From NCBI RefSeq assembly GCF_016863495.1, contig NZ_BOOZ01000028.1:1-64000 (forward strand): DNA of 64,000 bases. Direction: 5' to 3'. Positions 24,659-32,928 of the stretch are shown one piece after another. The notes under the pieces are model-generated. The model made no database searches. It was not told where the DNA came from and saw only the letters and a program-made list of their open reading frames with translations. Position numbers and translations under genes: made by a program. Source of the DNA: Micromonospora andamanensis (GTDB lineage: Bacteria > Actinomycetota > Actinomycetes > Mycobacteriales > Micromonosporaceae). Within the stretch, counting starts at the first letter, position 1. Every line of letters begins with the position of its first letter.

Positions 24659-25324
24659 CTACCCGAGATACGACCGGGCTCCGTGTTCGGAGAGCACGGC
24701 CAGGACCAGCTCCGGATCCCCGGCGGCAACCGCCTCGAAGAGCCGCTCGTGCCGGTGCACACCGTCGTGCGGCTGCGCCACCTCTGCCTCGCGGCGCAGG
24801 TTGATCGCCATGTAGAGCTGCAACTTCACCAGGATCGAGTCGTACACCGAGGAAAGCTGCCGGTTGCCGGCCAGCGCCACGAGCGCGACGTGGAACGCCC
24901 GGTGCGACTCGGCCACGGCCAGCCGGTCAACAGCCCGGGTGGCCTCCCGCATCTGGTCCAACGCCGCCCGCAGGCCGGCGAGGTCGCTCCCCCGCTGCAC
25001 CGGGATCGCCGACCGCACCGCGAAGCGTTCCAGCACGTCGCGCAGCTCGTACAGCTCCCGCACGTCACGATCCGACAGCGTGGCGACCCGGACCCCCCGC
25101 CGGGGTACGTGCTCGACGAGCCCTCGCTGCGCCAGCAGCCGCAGCGCCTCGCGCAACGGCGCCCGGCTGATGCCGAGCCGCCGGGTCAGCTGCTCCTCCA
25201 CCAGCCGTTCACCAGGGTCACTACGGCCGCTGAGGATCTCCCGGGTCAACCGGGAGACGGCGAGTTCCACCAGACTGACACTCTCCAGCTCGCCCTCCGC
25301 CGGCGATGCGGCCACGTCGCTCAC
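24659..25324 (-). CDS. GntR-family regulator (FadR/FCD subfamily)
   Basis: A 221-residue regulator. The N-terminal winged helix-turn-helix reads LTREILSGRSDPGERLVEEQLTRRLGISRAPLREALRLLAQRGLVEHVPRRGVRV. The C-terminal all-helical FCD ligand domain follows (DVRELYELRDVLERFAVRSA; ESHRAFHVALVALAGNRQL; HERLFEAVAAGDPELVLAVL) with the Asp/His residues that bind metal in this class. First gene of the ureide operon; a 76-base gap carrying a palindrome separates it from the hydrolase, which suggests separate control of regulator and enzymes. The inducer is probably a ureide or pathway intermediate. Confidence 0.9.
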   Translation of the reverse strand: MSDVAASPAEGELESVSLVELAVSRLTREILSGRSDPGERLVEEQLTRRLGISRAPLREALRLLAQRGLVEHVPRRGVRVATLSDRDVRELYELRDVLERFAVRSAIPVQRGSDLAGLRAALDQMREATRAVDRLAVAESHRAFHVALVALAGNRQLSSVYDSILVKLQLYMAINLRREAEVAQPHDGVHRHERLFEAVAAGDPELVLAVLSEHGARSYLG

Positions 25325-25368
25325 CCCGACGAGTGTGCCACCTGCCGCCGCAGCCCTCGCCGGACGCG

Positions 25369-27189
25369 TCAGCCCACCAGGGGCCGGACGTCCCAGATGA
25401 GCGCACCATCGACCTCCCGGGCCGGGCCGAGCAACGCCTCGACCGTCCGGCGCACCGGGTCACCGTGGTGCAGTCCACCCTGGACCACCACTGCCGCGCG
25501 CCAGTGCCGCAGGTCAGCCACCGCCTGCCGGCGGTCGGCCTCGCCGATCTGTGGCACCTCGCCGGTGTCGGCCACCCGACGCAGCAGCAGCGAGGTGGGC
25601 CGGTCCGGTGCGCCCCAGCGCGCTGCCGGGTCGTCCGGGGATCGGGGGCCGATGAAGAAGCCACCCGGGGCGGTGAAGGCCAGTCCGGTCCGGGCGGACC
25701 AGAGCATCGCCGGGCTCTGGCCCGCGTTCGTCACCGGCGGGACCGACACCAGCGTCCGCCCCGCCGGCACGTACGCCCGCCAGGTCCCCTCCGCCACGAA
25801 CGCCGGAACCGGCCAGGTCGGAACGGTGCGGATCGGTGTCGGCGCCAGCGGCAGCAGCGCGGCGGCCACCGCGCCGGCCCAGAGCAGCCGCACCGGCACC
25901 GGGTCCGGTGGTGCGCCAGCGGTGGCCGGGTGCCGCCGTACCCGGTCCACCGAGAGGGCCAGCAGGATGCCCAGCACCGGCACGCAGACCAACGAGAACC
26001 GGGCCGGCACCACATGGTCGAGCAGCGGCAGCTCGGCGATCAGCCGGTACGGGCCGGGCAGCTCCGTCAACGCGCCGTCGAGGCGTACTCGGGCACCGAG
26101 CGAGAGCAACGCGAACACCACCCCGCAGGCGGCGAGCGCCCGGACCAGCGGACGACGCCACAGCCACACCGTCACGACGAGCGCCAGCACCAGCAGGCCC
26201 GGCCCGAAGAAGGAGTTCTCCTCGGTGGCGTTGGGAGCCAGCAGGGCGGGCAGGCGATGGTCACCGAAGACGGTCTGCCGGGCCGTGGCGGTGAACGAGG
26301 CGGCGTCCAACTGGTAGGCGATCGCGTGGAACGGCATCCCCCGGTAGTGGCCGGGGCCGAAGAACTGGAACCACAGCGGGTAGGCCAGCAGGGCCCCCGC
26401 CACCACCGCACCCACCCCGATCCGGCCGGCCATGACCGGGGCGAGCCGGCGCGCGGTGACCCGGTCGGCGAGGGCGTACCCGAGCACGAAGACACCGGCG
26501 GCGAGCGCCACGAAGAGCAGCACCTCCTCGCCGAGGAAGACCTGGTACGTCACGACGAGACCGAGCAGGACGCCGGGCCGCCACACCTGTGACCAGGCGT
26601 CAGGTGAGTCCGCCCGGTCGGCGGGCTCGGGCACGAACACCAGGGCCAGGATCACCGGCACCAGGAACTGGGCGGCCATGTGCAGGTGCGACCCGGCCTG
26701 GGCGACCATGCCGGGGGCGAACCCGCAGACCAGCCCACCGACCGCGGCGGCCAGCCGGGACTCGACGAGCCGGCGGCGCAGCAGCACGTACCAGGCGGTG
26801 GCCGTGCCGGCGAGGCACCCGATCACCGCCACCTCGAACGCCACCTGCGAGCCGAAGAGCAGCGTGACCGGGGCCAACGGGACACCCAGGCCGAGCACCG
26901 AGGTGTTGGCCATCAGGTTCACCCCGTCGGGCGCGTTCAGCGCGTCGCTCCACAGCGGGTTCTCCAGGGCGGCCACGGCGCGGGCGGCCCGGGCCAGCAT
27001 CCACTCGAAGAGGATCTGGTCGCCGGCCTGATGGAAGAGCCGGTCCGGCCGGCCCCACTGCCCGCTGGTCAACCAGCTGGCCAGCGCCAGGTAGCCGGCC
27101 ACCACCGCCACGTCGGGCGTACGCGGGCGCAGCCGCCAACGGCGACCGGTGCGGACCTCGACGTCCCGCTCGACCGTACTGACGGACAT
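25369..27189 (-). CDS. Multi-pass membrane protein, paralog 2 (possible GT-C fold)
   Basis: A 606-residue homolog of the proteins at 17328 and 27189. The shared signature reads AGDQILFEWMLARAARAVAALENPLW then PDGVNLMANTSVLGLGVPLAP, and VGGLVCGFAPGMVAQ. About a dozen transmembrane helices, with a C-terminal outer domain ending LRHWRAAVVVQGGLHHGDPVRRTVEALLGPAREVDGALIWDV. Its ATG (27187-27189) overlaps the stop of the upstream paralog by one base (TGATG), so the two are co-translated. Function unknown; sugar or lipid-linked substrate transfer is a guess from topology. Confidence 0.78.
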   Translation of the reverse strand: MSVSTVERDVEVRTGRRWRLRPRTPDVAVVAGYLALASWLTSGQWGRPDRLFHQAGDQILFEWMLARAARAVAALENPLWSDALNAPDGVNLMANTSVLGLGVPLAPVTLLFGSQVAFEVAVIGCLAGTATAWYVLLRRRLVESRLAAAVGGLVCGFAPGMVAQAGSHLHMAAQFLVPVILALVFVPEPADRADSPDAWSQVWRPGVLLGLVVTYQVFLGEEVLLFVALAAGVFVLGYALADRVTARRLAPVMAGRIGVGAVVAGALLAYPLWFQFFGPGHYRGMPFHAIAYQLDAASFTATARQTVFGDHRLPALLAPNATEENSFFGPGLLVLALVVTVWLWRRPLVRALAACGVVFALLSLGARVRLDGALTELPGPYRLIAELPLLDHVVPARFSLVCVPVLGILLALSVDRVRRHPATAGAPPDPVPVRLLWAGAVAAALLPLAPTPIRTVPTWPVPAFVAEGTWRAYVPAGRTLVSVPPVTNAGQSPAMLWSARTGLAFTAPGGFFIGPRSPDDPAARWGAPDRPTSLLLRRVADTGEVPQIGEADRRQAVADLRHWRAAVVVQGGLHHGDPVRRTVEALLGPAREVDGALIWDVRPLVG

Positions 27190-29303
27190 CAGATCCGGGG
27201 GTCGGTGAGGGACCGTACGTCCCACACCCAGACGTCCAGTTCGAGCCGGGCCGGGCCGACCAGTTGCTCGACGGTCTGCCGTAGCGGCTCGGAGTGCGGT
27301 TGCCGGACCGGCAGCACCAGGATCGCCGCCCGCCAGTGCCGCAACTCGTCCAGGGACCGGCGCCGCTGACGGTCGTTCAGTTCCGGCGTCCGGCCGGTGG
27401 TGGCGACCTCCTCCAGCAGTTTCCCGACACCACTCGGCCGGCCCCCGAAGCGGCCCGGGTCACCTGTGTTGCCGTTGCGGGGGGCGAGGAAGTAGCCGCC
27501 GGGGATCTTGAAGTCGAGGTTCGTGGAGGCGGCCCAGCGCATGCCGTGGGTGTTGCCCATGCTCGGCACCGGGATCGGCACAAGAGTCTGGTCCGGCCCG
27601 ACGTAGGCGCGCCACCGGTCGGAGGTGATGAAGTCCGGCACCGGGGGGCGGGAGGTCATCGGCAACGGCATGGGGGTGATCGGCAGCAGCGCGAGCACCA
27701 GACCGGCCACGGTGAGCGTACGCACCGTCCGCCGGTCCATGGACAGCGTGCTGGTCCGCTCGATGGCCAGGGCCAGCAGGACCGCCACCACCACGCTGGT
27801 GATCATGCCGAACCGGGTCGGCACCACCGCGTCGAGCAGCGGCAGCCGGACCAGCCACTCCCACGGGCCGACGATCAGCTCCCGGTCCCACCAGCTGATC
27901 CGCTCACCGAGCGAGAGGATTGTGTAGAAGGCGGCGGTCGCGGCGAGCGCCCGGACCAGCACCTCCCGCCGGAGCCAGAGCACGATCCCGACCGCGATCA
28001 ACGCCAGACTCCAGCCGAAGAAGGCGTTCTCCTCGGAGTAGTTCGGCGCGAGGTTGACGTTCGCCCGCTGGTTGCCGCCGATGGTGGGCGAGCCGGGGGC
28101 GAAGTACGCGGCGATGTCGTTGCCGTAGTCGCGTACGGCGTCGCTGAGCCCGTGGTACGCCATCGGGCCGGCGAACTGGATGTACAGCGGGTACGCCAGC
28201 AGCGAGCCGGCGACCACCGTGCAGGTGGCCAGCGCCTTGGCCAACGGCCGCCAGGCCGCCGACCAGAGCCCGGGCCGCTGGACCACCACCGCGATCAGGA
28301 AGATCCCGCAGCCCATCGCGGTGAAGAGCAGGATCTCCTCGTTGATGAACGCCTGGGCGGAGACCAGCAGGGCCAGCAACGCGCCGTCCCGGTACGGCCG
28401 GGTCGACCTGGTGATCACCATGACCCGCCAGACGATGAACGGCAGCAGGAACTGGCTGATGATGTTCGGGTGCCAGCTGGCGTGCGACAACATCGCCGGG
28501 GAGAAGCCACAGAACCAGCCGCCCACCACCGCGGCGAGCCGGTTGTCCACCACGTGCCGGGACAACACGAAGTACCAGGCCGAGGCGGTGCCGGCGAGGC
28601 CGAGCGTGACCAGCAGCACGAAGGTCACCGCCGGCCCGAAGAGCAGGGTCACCGGCACCATCGGGATGCCCAGGGCGAGGATGGCCGTGTTGGCCATCAG
28701 GTTGACCCCGTCGGGGTAGTTGAACTGTTCGGTGAAGAACGGGAACTCCCCGTGCAGCACCACCCGTACCGAGTGGGCGAGGAAGAACTGCACCTGGGCC
28801 GGGTCACTGCTGTAGAGCGACGCCACCCGACCGGCCGGGTCCATCCAGATCTGGCTGGTCACCCAGAGCGCGGTCAACAGGAACCCGCCGAAGATCGCGA
28901 GGTCCCGACGGCGAGGCGTCCACCGGAAGCGGCGTCGGCGGGCCGGAGCGGCATCGCCGGTGTCGGCTCCCCGCGTACCGTCGGCCGGTCCGGTCTCCGC
29001 GATCCGCCGGGTCGTCCCGACCTCGGCCACGGACGCCGGCGCTTCGGTCGTCGGTGCCTCGGTCACGGACGCCGGTGCCTCGGTCGCGGTCGTCGGCGCC
29101 TCGGTCATCGGCGCTTCGGTGGTCGGCGCGTCGGTGGTGGGTGCCTCGGTGGTGGGCGCGGACTGGATGTTCATGCCGGCGGCCGTCCGGGCGGTACCGG
29201 CAACGCCGCGCACCCCATCACTTACGGTGACGGCTTCGGACGGAGAGTCGGCGACGTCGGCGGATCTCGGCAGCGCGGCGGCGCGGGTCTCGGCAGGCGT
29301 CAC
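27189..29303 (-). CDS. Multi-pass membrane protein, paralog 3, with Thr/Glu/Ala/Pro repeat N-terminus
   Basis: A 704-residue homolog of the two proteins above, longer because of a ~125-residue low-complexity N-terminus with repeated TTEAP, TTDAP, MTEAP units before an Arg-rich stretch (ARRRRFRWTPRRRD) and the first helix. Signatures: SSDPAQVQFFLAHSVRVVLHG, PDGVNLMANTAILALGIPMVPVTLLFGP, GGWFCGFSPAMLSHASWHPN. The C-terminal outer domain ends LRHWRAAILVLPVRQPHSEPLRQTVEQLVGPA. GTG at 29303 is nine bases after a TAGACT -10 element; an internal ATG at 29174 is the alternative start. Confidence 0.78.
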   Translation of the reverse strand: MTPAETRAAALPRSADVADSPSEAVTVSDGVRGVAGTARTAAGMNIQSAPTTEAPTTDAPTTEAPMTEAPTTATEAPASVTEAPTTEAPASVAEVGTTRRIAETGPADGTRGADTGDAAPARRRRFRWTPRRRDLAIFGGFLLTALWVTSQIWMDPAGRVASLYSSDPAQVQFFLAHSVRVVLHGEFPFFTEQFNYPDGVNLMANTAILALGIPMVPVTLLFGPAVTFVLLVTLGLAGTASAWYFVLSRHVVDNRLAAVVGGWFCGFSPAMLSHASWHPNIISQFLLPFIVWRVMVITRSTRPYRDGALLALLVSAQAFINEEILLFTAMGCGIFLIAVVVQRPGLWSAAWRPLAKALATCTVVAGSLLAYPLYIQFAGPMAYHGLSDAVRDYGNDIAAYFAPGSPTIGGNQRANVNLAPNYSEENAFFGWSLALIAVGIVLWLRREVLVRALAATAAFYTILSLGERISWWDRELIVGPWEWLVRLPLLDAVVPTRFGMITSVVVAVLLALAIERTSTLSMDRRTVRTLTVAGLVLALLPITPMPLPMTSRPPVPDFITSDRWRAYVGPDQTLVPIPVPSMGNTHGMRWAASTNLDFKIPGGYFLAPRNGNTGDPGRFGGRPSGVGKLLEEVATTGRTPELNDRQRRRSLDELRHWRAAILVLPVRQPHSEPLRQTVEQLVGPARLELDVWVWDVRSLTDPRI
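29040..29160. repeat. 15-bp coding repeat (TTEAP-type)
   Basis: About eight imperfect repeats with a 15-base period encode the Thr-Glu-Ala-Pro units near the N-terminus of paralog 3. Slippage here would change protein length in frame. Confidence 0.6.
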
Positions 29304-29312
29304 AGTCGGCGG

Positions 29313-29341
29313 AGTCTACCCGAGTGGGGAAAATGCCCCAA
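29313..29341 (-). promoter_or_regulatory. Promoter of the paralog 3/2 operon
   Basis: On the minus strand TTGGGG (29336-29341) and TAGACT (29313-29318) are 17 bases apart, and the GTG start follows nine bases after TAGACT without a ribosome site. A leaderless transcript is predicted. Confidence 0.5.
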
Positions 29342-29473
29342 GTCAACGCGGTGTCCCCTGTGGCCGGTGTGGTGACCGCGCGACGCAGCGTATGGCGACA
29401 CGAAGCGCCGGCGGGACATCTCGTACTATTGCCCTCCGACACGACGACGCGATGCGATCGGGGGGCGTGACAG

Positions 29474-30673
29474 GTGGCTCCAGCCCGTTGGCGCGGCTTG
29501 ACCGCCACCGGCCTGTCCACCCTGCTGATCGCCGTCACCGCCTGCGGGCCGGTCGCCGAGCGTCAGCCACGGGACCTGCGGGTCGGCTACGACAGCATGG
29601 ACGGTTCGTTGACGGTGTGGCCGCCGCGCGGCTCACTCGCCGAGGACAGCGCCGTGACGGCCGCCGTCACCGAGGCGGTGCGCGACTGGCGCTCACCCGT
29701 GGACGACCGGGTACACCTACCGTCGTCCGGGATTCTCTTCTCCGGTGAGGTCGACGGCCTGCCGCTGGCCCTGGTCGCCGCGTCGGTACCCGGTGAGGCC
29801 GCGTCCTGGCTGCTCCAGCTCACCAGCGACGGCGCACGGTACACGGTGAGTCACGCCACCGAGTACACCGATCCCGGCTACCTGATCTACTCCGACGTGC
29901 TGCCGGTCCAGTCCCCCGACGGGCGGCGCTACCTGACCTCCGAACGGGTCCGCCGGTTGGCCGGACCGAACGGCCGCACCCTCTCCGCCACCGACGGCCT
30001 GACCGATCCGGTGTCGGTGCCCCGGTGCCGGGCGGTCACCGTCACCGCGACGCTGCGCTCCACCGAGTCGCTGCCCCGGGGACGGGCCACCGACCGGCTG
30101 CTCGACCTCGGCACCGGCACCACCGCACCCCGCTATCCACTGGTCCGTGACGAGAGCGGCTCCGGCCGGCGAGCCCTGACCGGCCTCGACACCTGCCTGC
30201 TGGCCGGCGAGGACGGCCCGTTCGGCAGCATCCTCCGGCGTGTCGGCGACCGGGACGTCCCGCAGTCGGTGCCGGCGTCCTGGCCGATGGCGAAACTGGC
30301 CGTCCGTACCCTCGGCGAGCTCACGCTCGACGGCGGCGAGCCGGGCGAGTTGGAGCAGCTCACCTGGGAGAGCGCCGAAGGCACGATGAGCGCGGTGGTG
30401 TACCGGCCCGCCGACGACGGCCCGGTGGTGCTCTCCCCCGCCGACCGGACGAACCCGTTGCAGGTCTACGAACTGCCGGTACCGGATCAGCCGCTTGTCG
30501 TGTTGAGCTGGCGCGCCACCAAGGACACCACGCTGTCCGTCCCGCCGAACACGACCCGCCTGGTGGACCGTCCCGGCTTGGTGGTGGCCCCGCTTCCCGA
30601 GCGCCGCGAGACCTTCAGCCTCGCCGCCGACGAGAAGACCCACTACCGCTCCGCCGGCTCCCCCCGCCGCTGA
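29474..30673 (+). CDS. Putative lipoprotein of unknown function
   Basis: A 399-residue protein with a lipoprotein signal: Arg-containing start, hydrophobic LTATGLSTLLIAVTACGP with Cys at about residue 24 as the lipidation site. The mature part has no recognised family; it is beta-rich with PSSGILFSGEVDGLPLALVAAS, LIYSDVLPVQSPDGRRYLTS and a pair of cysteines (PRCRAV, DTCLLA) that may be disulfide-bonded. Similar secreted proteins accompany sugar-modification membrane proteins in some actinomycetes, and this one is divergent from the paralog 3/2 pair, so a linked envelope role is possible. Confidence 0.7.
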   Translation: MAPARWRGLTATGLSTLLIAVTACGPVAERQPRDLRVGYDSMDGSLTVWPPRGSLAEDSAVTAAVTEAVRDWRSPVDDRVHLPSSGILFSGEVDGLPLALVAASVPGEAASWLLQLTSDGARYTVSHATEYTDPGYLIYSDVLPVQSPDGRRYLTSERVRRLAGPNGRTLSATDGLTDPVSVPRCRAVTVTATLRSTESLPRGRATDRLLDLGTGTTAPRYPLVRDESGSGRRALTGLDTCLLAGEDGPFGSILRRVGDRDVPQSVPASWPMAKLAVRTLGELTLDGGEPGELEQLTWESAEGTMSAVVYRPADDGPVVLSPADRTNPLQVYELPVPDQPLVVLSWRATKDTTLSVPPNTTRLVDRPGLVVAPLPERRETFSLAADEKTHYRSAGSPRR

Positions 30674-30722
30674 CCCTGCACCCCCACCCTCCCCCGGGCC
30701 CCCACCCCCGCCACCGAGCGTC

Positions 30723-30777
30723 GATCATGAAGTTGTTGTCGGGCCACGCCGACCGGGGTGACAACAACCTCATGATC
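30723..30777. repeat. Dispersed hairpin element, copy A
   Basis: Arms 30723-30740 and 30760-30777 begin and end with GATCATGA / TCATGATC and pair at 17 of 18 positions around a 19-base loop. C-rich sequence precedes (30680-30715) and G-rich sequence follows (30808-30872). It lies between convergent genes and can act as a bidirectional terminator. A second copy is at 46569-46622. Confidence 0.75.
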
Positions 30778-30826
30778 AACACCGCCGACCGCCCACGCGG
30801 TGCTCACGGAGGCGGGGTGGGGTGGG

Positions 30827-32779
30827 TCAGTTGGGGGTGGGAGTGGGGTTGGGGGTTAGGCGGGGCGGGTCGACCGGCTCGGTGTCGAGGCGGGAGATCC
30901 AGCCGGTGATGTCGCGGGCCACATCCTGAGCGGTCAGGCCGAGGTCGGTCAGGAGCTGGTTGCGGGAACCGTGCGGGTACCACCCGGGCGGCACGCCCAG
31001 GTCCCGCAGCGGCACCCGGACGTCGGCGTCGCGCATGGCCTGGGCGAGCGCGTCGCCCACCCCGCCGGACCGTACGCCGTCCTCGACCGTGACCACCAGC
31101 CGGTGCTCGGTGGCCAACTCGACCAGCTCCGCCGGGATCGGACGCACCCAGCGCGGGTCCACCACGGTGACCCCGTAGCCCTGCTCGGCGACCCGGGCGG
31201 CGACCTCCATGCCGAGCTGGCCGAAGGCACCCACCGCGACCAGCAGCACGTCGGTACGCGCCGACTCCGCCAGCACGTCGACCGACCCGACCCGCCGAAC
31301 GGCGGGCAGGTCCGCGGCGACCGCGCCGGTCGGGAAGCGGACCACCGTCGGGCCGTCGTCGACGGCGACCGCCTCGCGCAGCTCCTCGCGCAGCGTGGCG
31401 GCGTCCCGGGGGGCCGCGATCCGCAGGCCCGGCACCACCCCGAAGACCGACATGTCCCAGATGCCGTAGTGGCTCGGCCCGTCGGGGCCGGTGATCCCGG
31501 CCCGGTCGAGCACGAAGGTGACAGGCAGCCGATGCATCGCCACGTCCAGCAGGACCTGGTCGAACGCCCGGTTGAGGAAGGTCGCGTAGACCGCCACCAC
31601 CGGGTGCAGCCCACCGAGCGCCAGGCCGGCCGCCGAGGTGGCCGCGTGCTGCTCGGCGATGCCCACGTCGTAGGTGCGCTCCGGGTACTTGCGGGCCAGC
31701 TTTGCGATGCCTGTCGGCTCGGCCATCGCCGCGGTGATGCCCACCACGTCGGGCCGCTCGTCCGCGATCGCGACAAGCTCGTCGGCGAAGACGTGGGTCC
31801 ACTTCACCGACGGTGCGGCGGTGGCCTTGCCGTCGGTGACGTCGAAGGCCCCGGGGCTGTGGAAGCAGTCCGCCTCATCCTCCTCGGCGGGGCGGTAGCC
31901 GTAGCCCTTGCGGGTCACCGCGTGCACGATCACCGGGCCGCCGAAGTTCTTCGCCGCCCGCAACGCCGTCTCGACGGCGGCGATGTCGTGCCCGTCGACC
32001 GGGCCGACGTACTTGATGCCGAGATCCTCGAACATCGCCTGCGGCGCGACCGCGTCCTTGATGCCCTTCTTGACCGCGTGCAGCACCTCGTACATCGGCT
32101 TGCCGACGAGCGGAGTCGAGCCGAGGGCGTCCTTGACGGCGTCCAGGACCTTCTCGTAGCCGGGGTTGAGGCGCAGCGTCGAGAGGTGATGGGCCAGGCC
32201 GCCGATCGTCGGCGCGTACGAGCGGCCGTTGTCGTTGACCACGATGACGAGCGGGTTGTCGGTGGCGGCGATGTTGTTGAGCGCCTCCCAGCACATGCCG
32301 CCGGTCAGCGCCCCGTCACCCACCACGGCGACGACGCTGCGGGACTCGCCGCGCAGCGCGTACGCCTTGGCCAGCCCGTCGGCGTACGACAGGGCGGTCG
32401 AGGCGTGCGAGTTCTCGATGAGGTCGTGTTCGCTCTCGGCCTGGTTGGGGTAGCCGGAAAGCCCGCCCCGCTGGCGCAACTGGTCGAACCCGCCCTGCCG
32501 GCCAGTGACGATCTTGTGCACGTACGCCTGGTGGCCGGTGTCGAACAGCAGCCGGTCCCGCGGAGAGTCGAAGACCCGGTGCATGGCCAGGGTGAGTTCC
32601 ACCACGCCCAGGTTGGGACCGATGTGCCCACCGGTACGCGACACCTTGGCGATCAGGAAGTCGCGGATCTCGGCGGCGAGGATGTCCAGTTCGGTGGCGG
32701 ACATCCGCTTGACGTCCTGGGGACCGTGCACCGTGGCCAGCAGCCGGCCGTGGTTGGCCGTGTCCTCTTCAACACTCAT
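30827..32779 (-). CDS. dxs: 1-deoxy-D-xylulose-5-phosphate synthase
   Basis: A 650-residue thiamine-diphosphate enzyme that condenses pyruvate with glyceraldehyde 3-phosphate, the first step of the non-mevalonate isoprenoid pathway. Family motifs: SRTGGHIGPNLGVVELTLAMH, DTGHQAYVHKIVTGR, the thiamine site GDGALTGGMCWEALNN, VVNDNGRSYAPTIGGL, YVGPVDGHD, and in the second half YDVGIAEQHAATSAAGLA and DRAGITGPDGPSHYG with the catalytic Glu and His. The C-terminus is extended by a short Pro/Thr/Asn tail encoded by the G-rich tract. The ATG at 32779 fits homologs; the longer frame to 33013 is non-coding. Confidence 0.95.
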   Translation of the reverse strand: MSVEEDTANHGRLLATVHGPQDVKRMSATELDILAAEIRDFLIAKVSRTGGHIGPNLGVVELTLAMHRVFDSPRDRLLFDTGHQAYVHKIVTGRQGGFDQLRQRGGLSGYPNQAESEHDLIENSHASTALSYADGLAKAYALRGESRSVVAVVGDGALTGGMCWEALNNIAATDNPLVIVVNDNGRSYAPTIGGLAHHLSTLRLNPGYEKVLDAVKDALGSTPLVGKPMYEVLHAVKKGIKDAVAPQAMFEDLGIKYVGPVDGHDIAAVETALRAAKNFGGPVIVHAVTRKGYGYRPAEEDEADCFHSPGAFDVTDGKATAAPSVKWTHVFADELVAIADERPDVVGITAAMAEPTGIAKLARKYPERTYDVGIAEQHAATSAAGLALGGLHPVVAVYATFLNRAFDQVLLDVAMHRLPVTFVLDRAGITGPDGPSHYGIWDMSVFGVVPGLRIAAPRDAATLREELREAVAVDDGPTVVRFPTGAVAADLPAVRRVGSVDVLAESARTDVLLVAVGAFGQLGMEVAARVAEQGYGVTVVDPRWVRPIPAELVELATEHRLVVTVEDGVRSGGVGDALAQAMRDADVRVPLRDLGVPPGWYPHGSRNQLLTDLGLTAQDVARDITGWISRLDTEPVDPPRLTPNPTPTPN

Positions 32780-32787
32780 GACCGCAG

Positions 32788-32793
32788 AGTCTA
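32788..32793 (-). promoter_or_regulatory. -10 hexamer TAGACT of dxs
   Basis: Read on the minus strand, TAGACT ends eight bases before the dxs ATG, with no ribosome site between; the -35 is unclear. It predicts a leaderless transcript. Confidence 0.4.
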
Positions 32794-32928
32794 TCGGCCC
32801 TCGCGTACCTCGCAGCCCGGGCGCGGCGACCACCGGGACTGAGCACCTGGTCAGCTCCGCACCCGTAACCGGCGTGGCGGCCCGCTCGCGGGCGGGCCGA
32901 GTCGAGGACGCCGCCCGGAGACGGCCGA

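Noticed and set aside
19186..25324. Possibility that the operon is for uracil degradation by the Rut pathway (RutB-like hydrolases)
   Set aside because: No RutA, RutC, RutD or flavin reductase genes are present and the amidase carries the allophanate-specific C-terminal domain.
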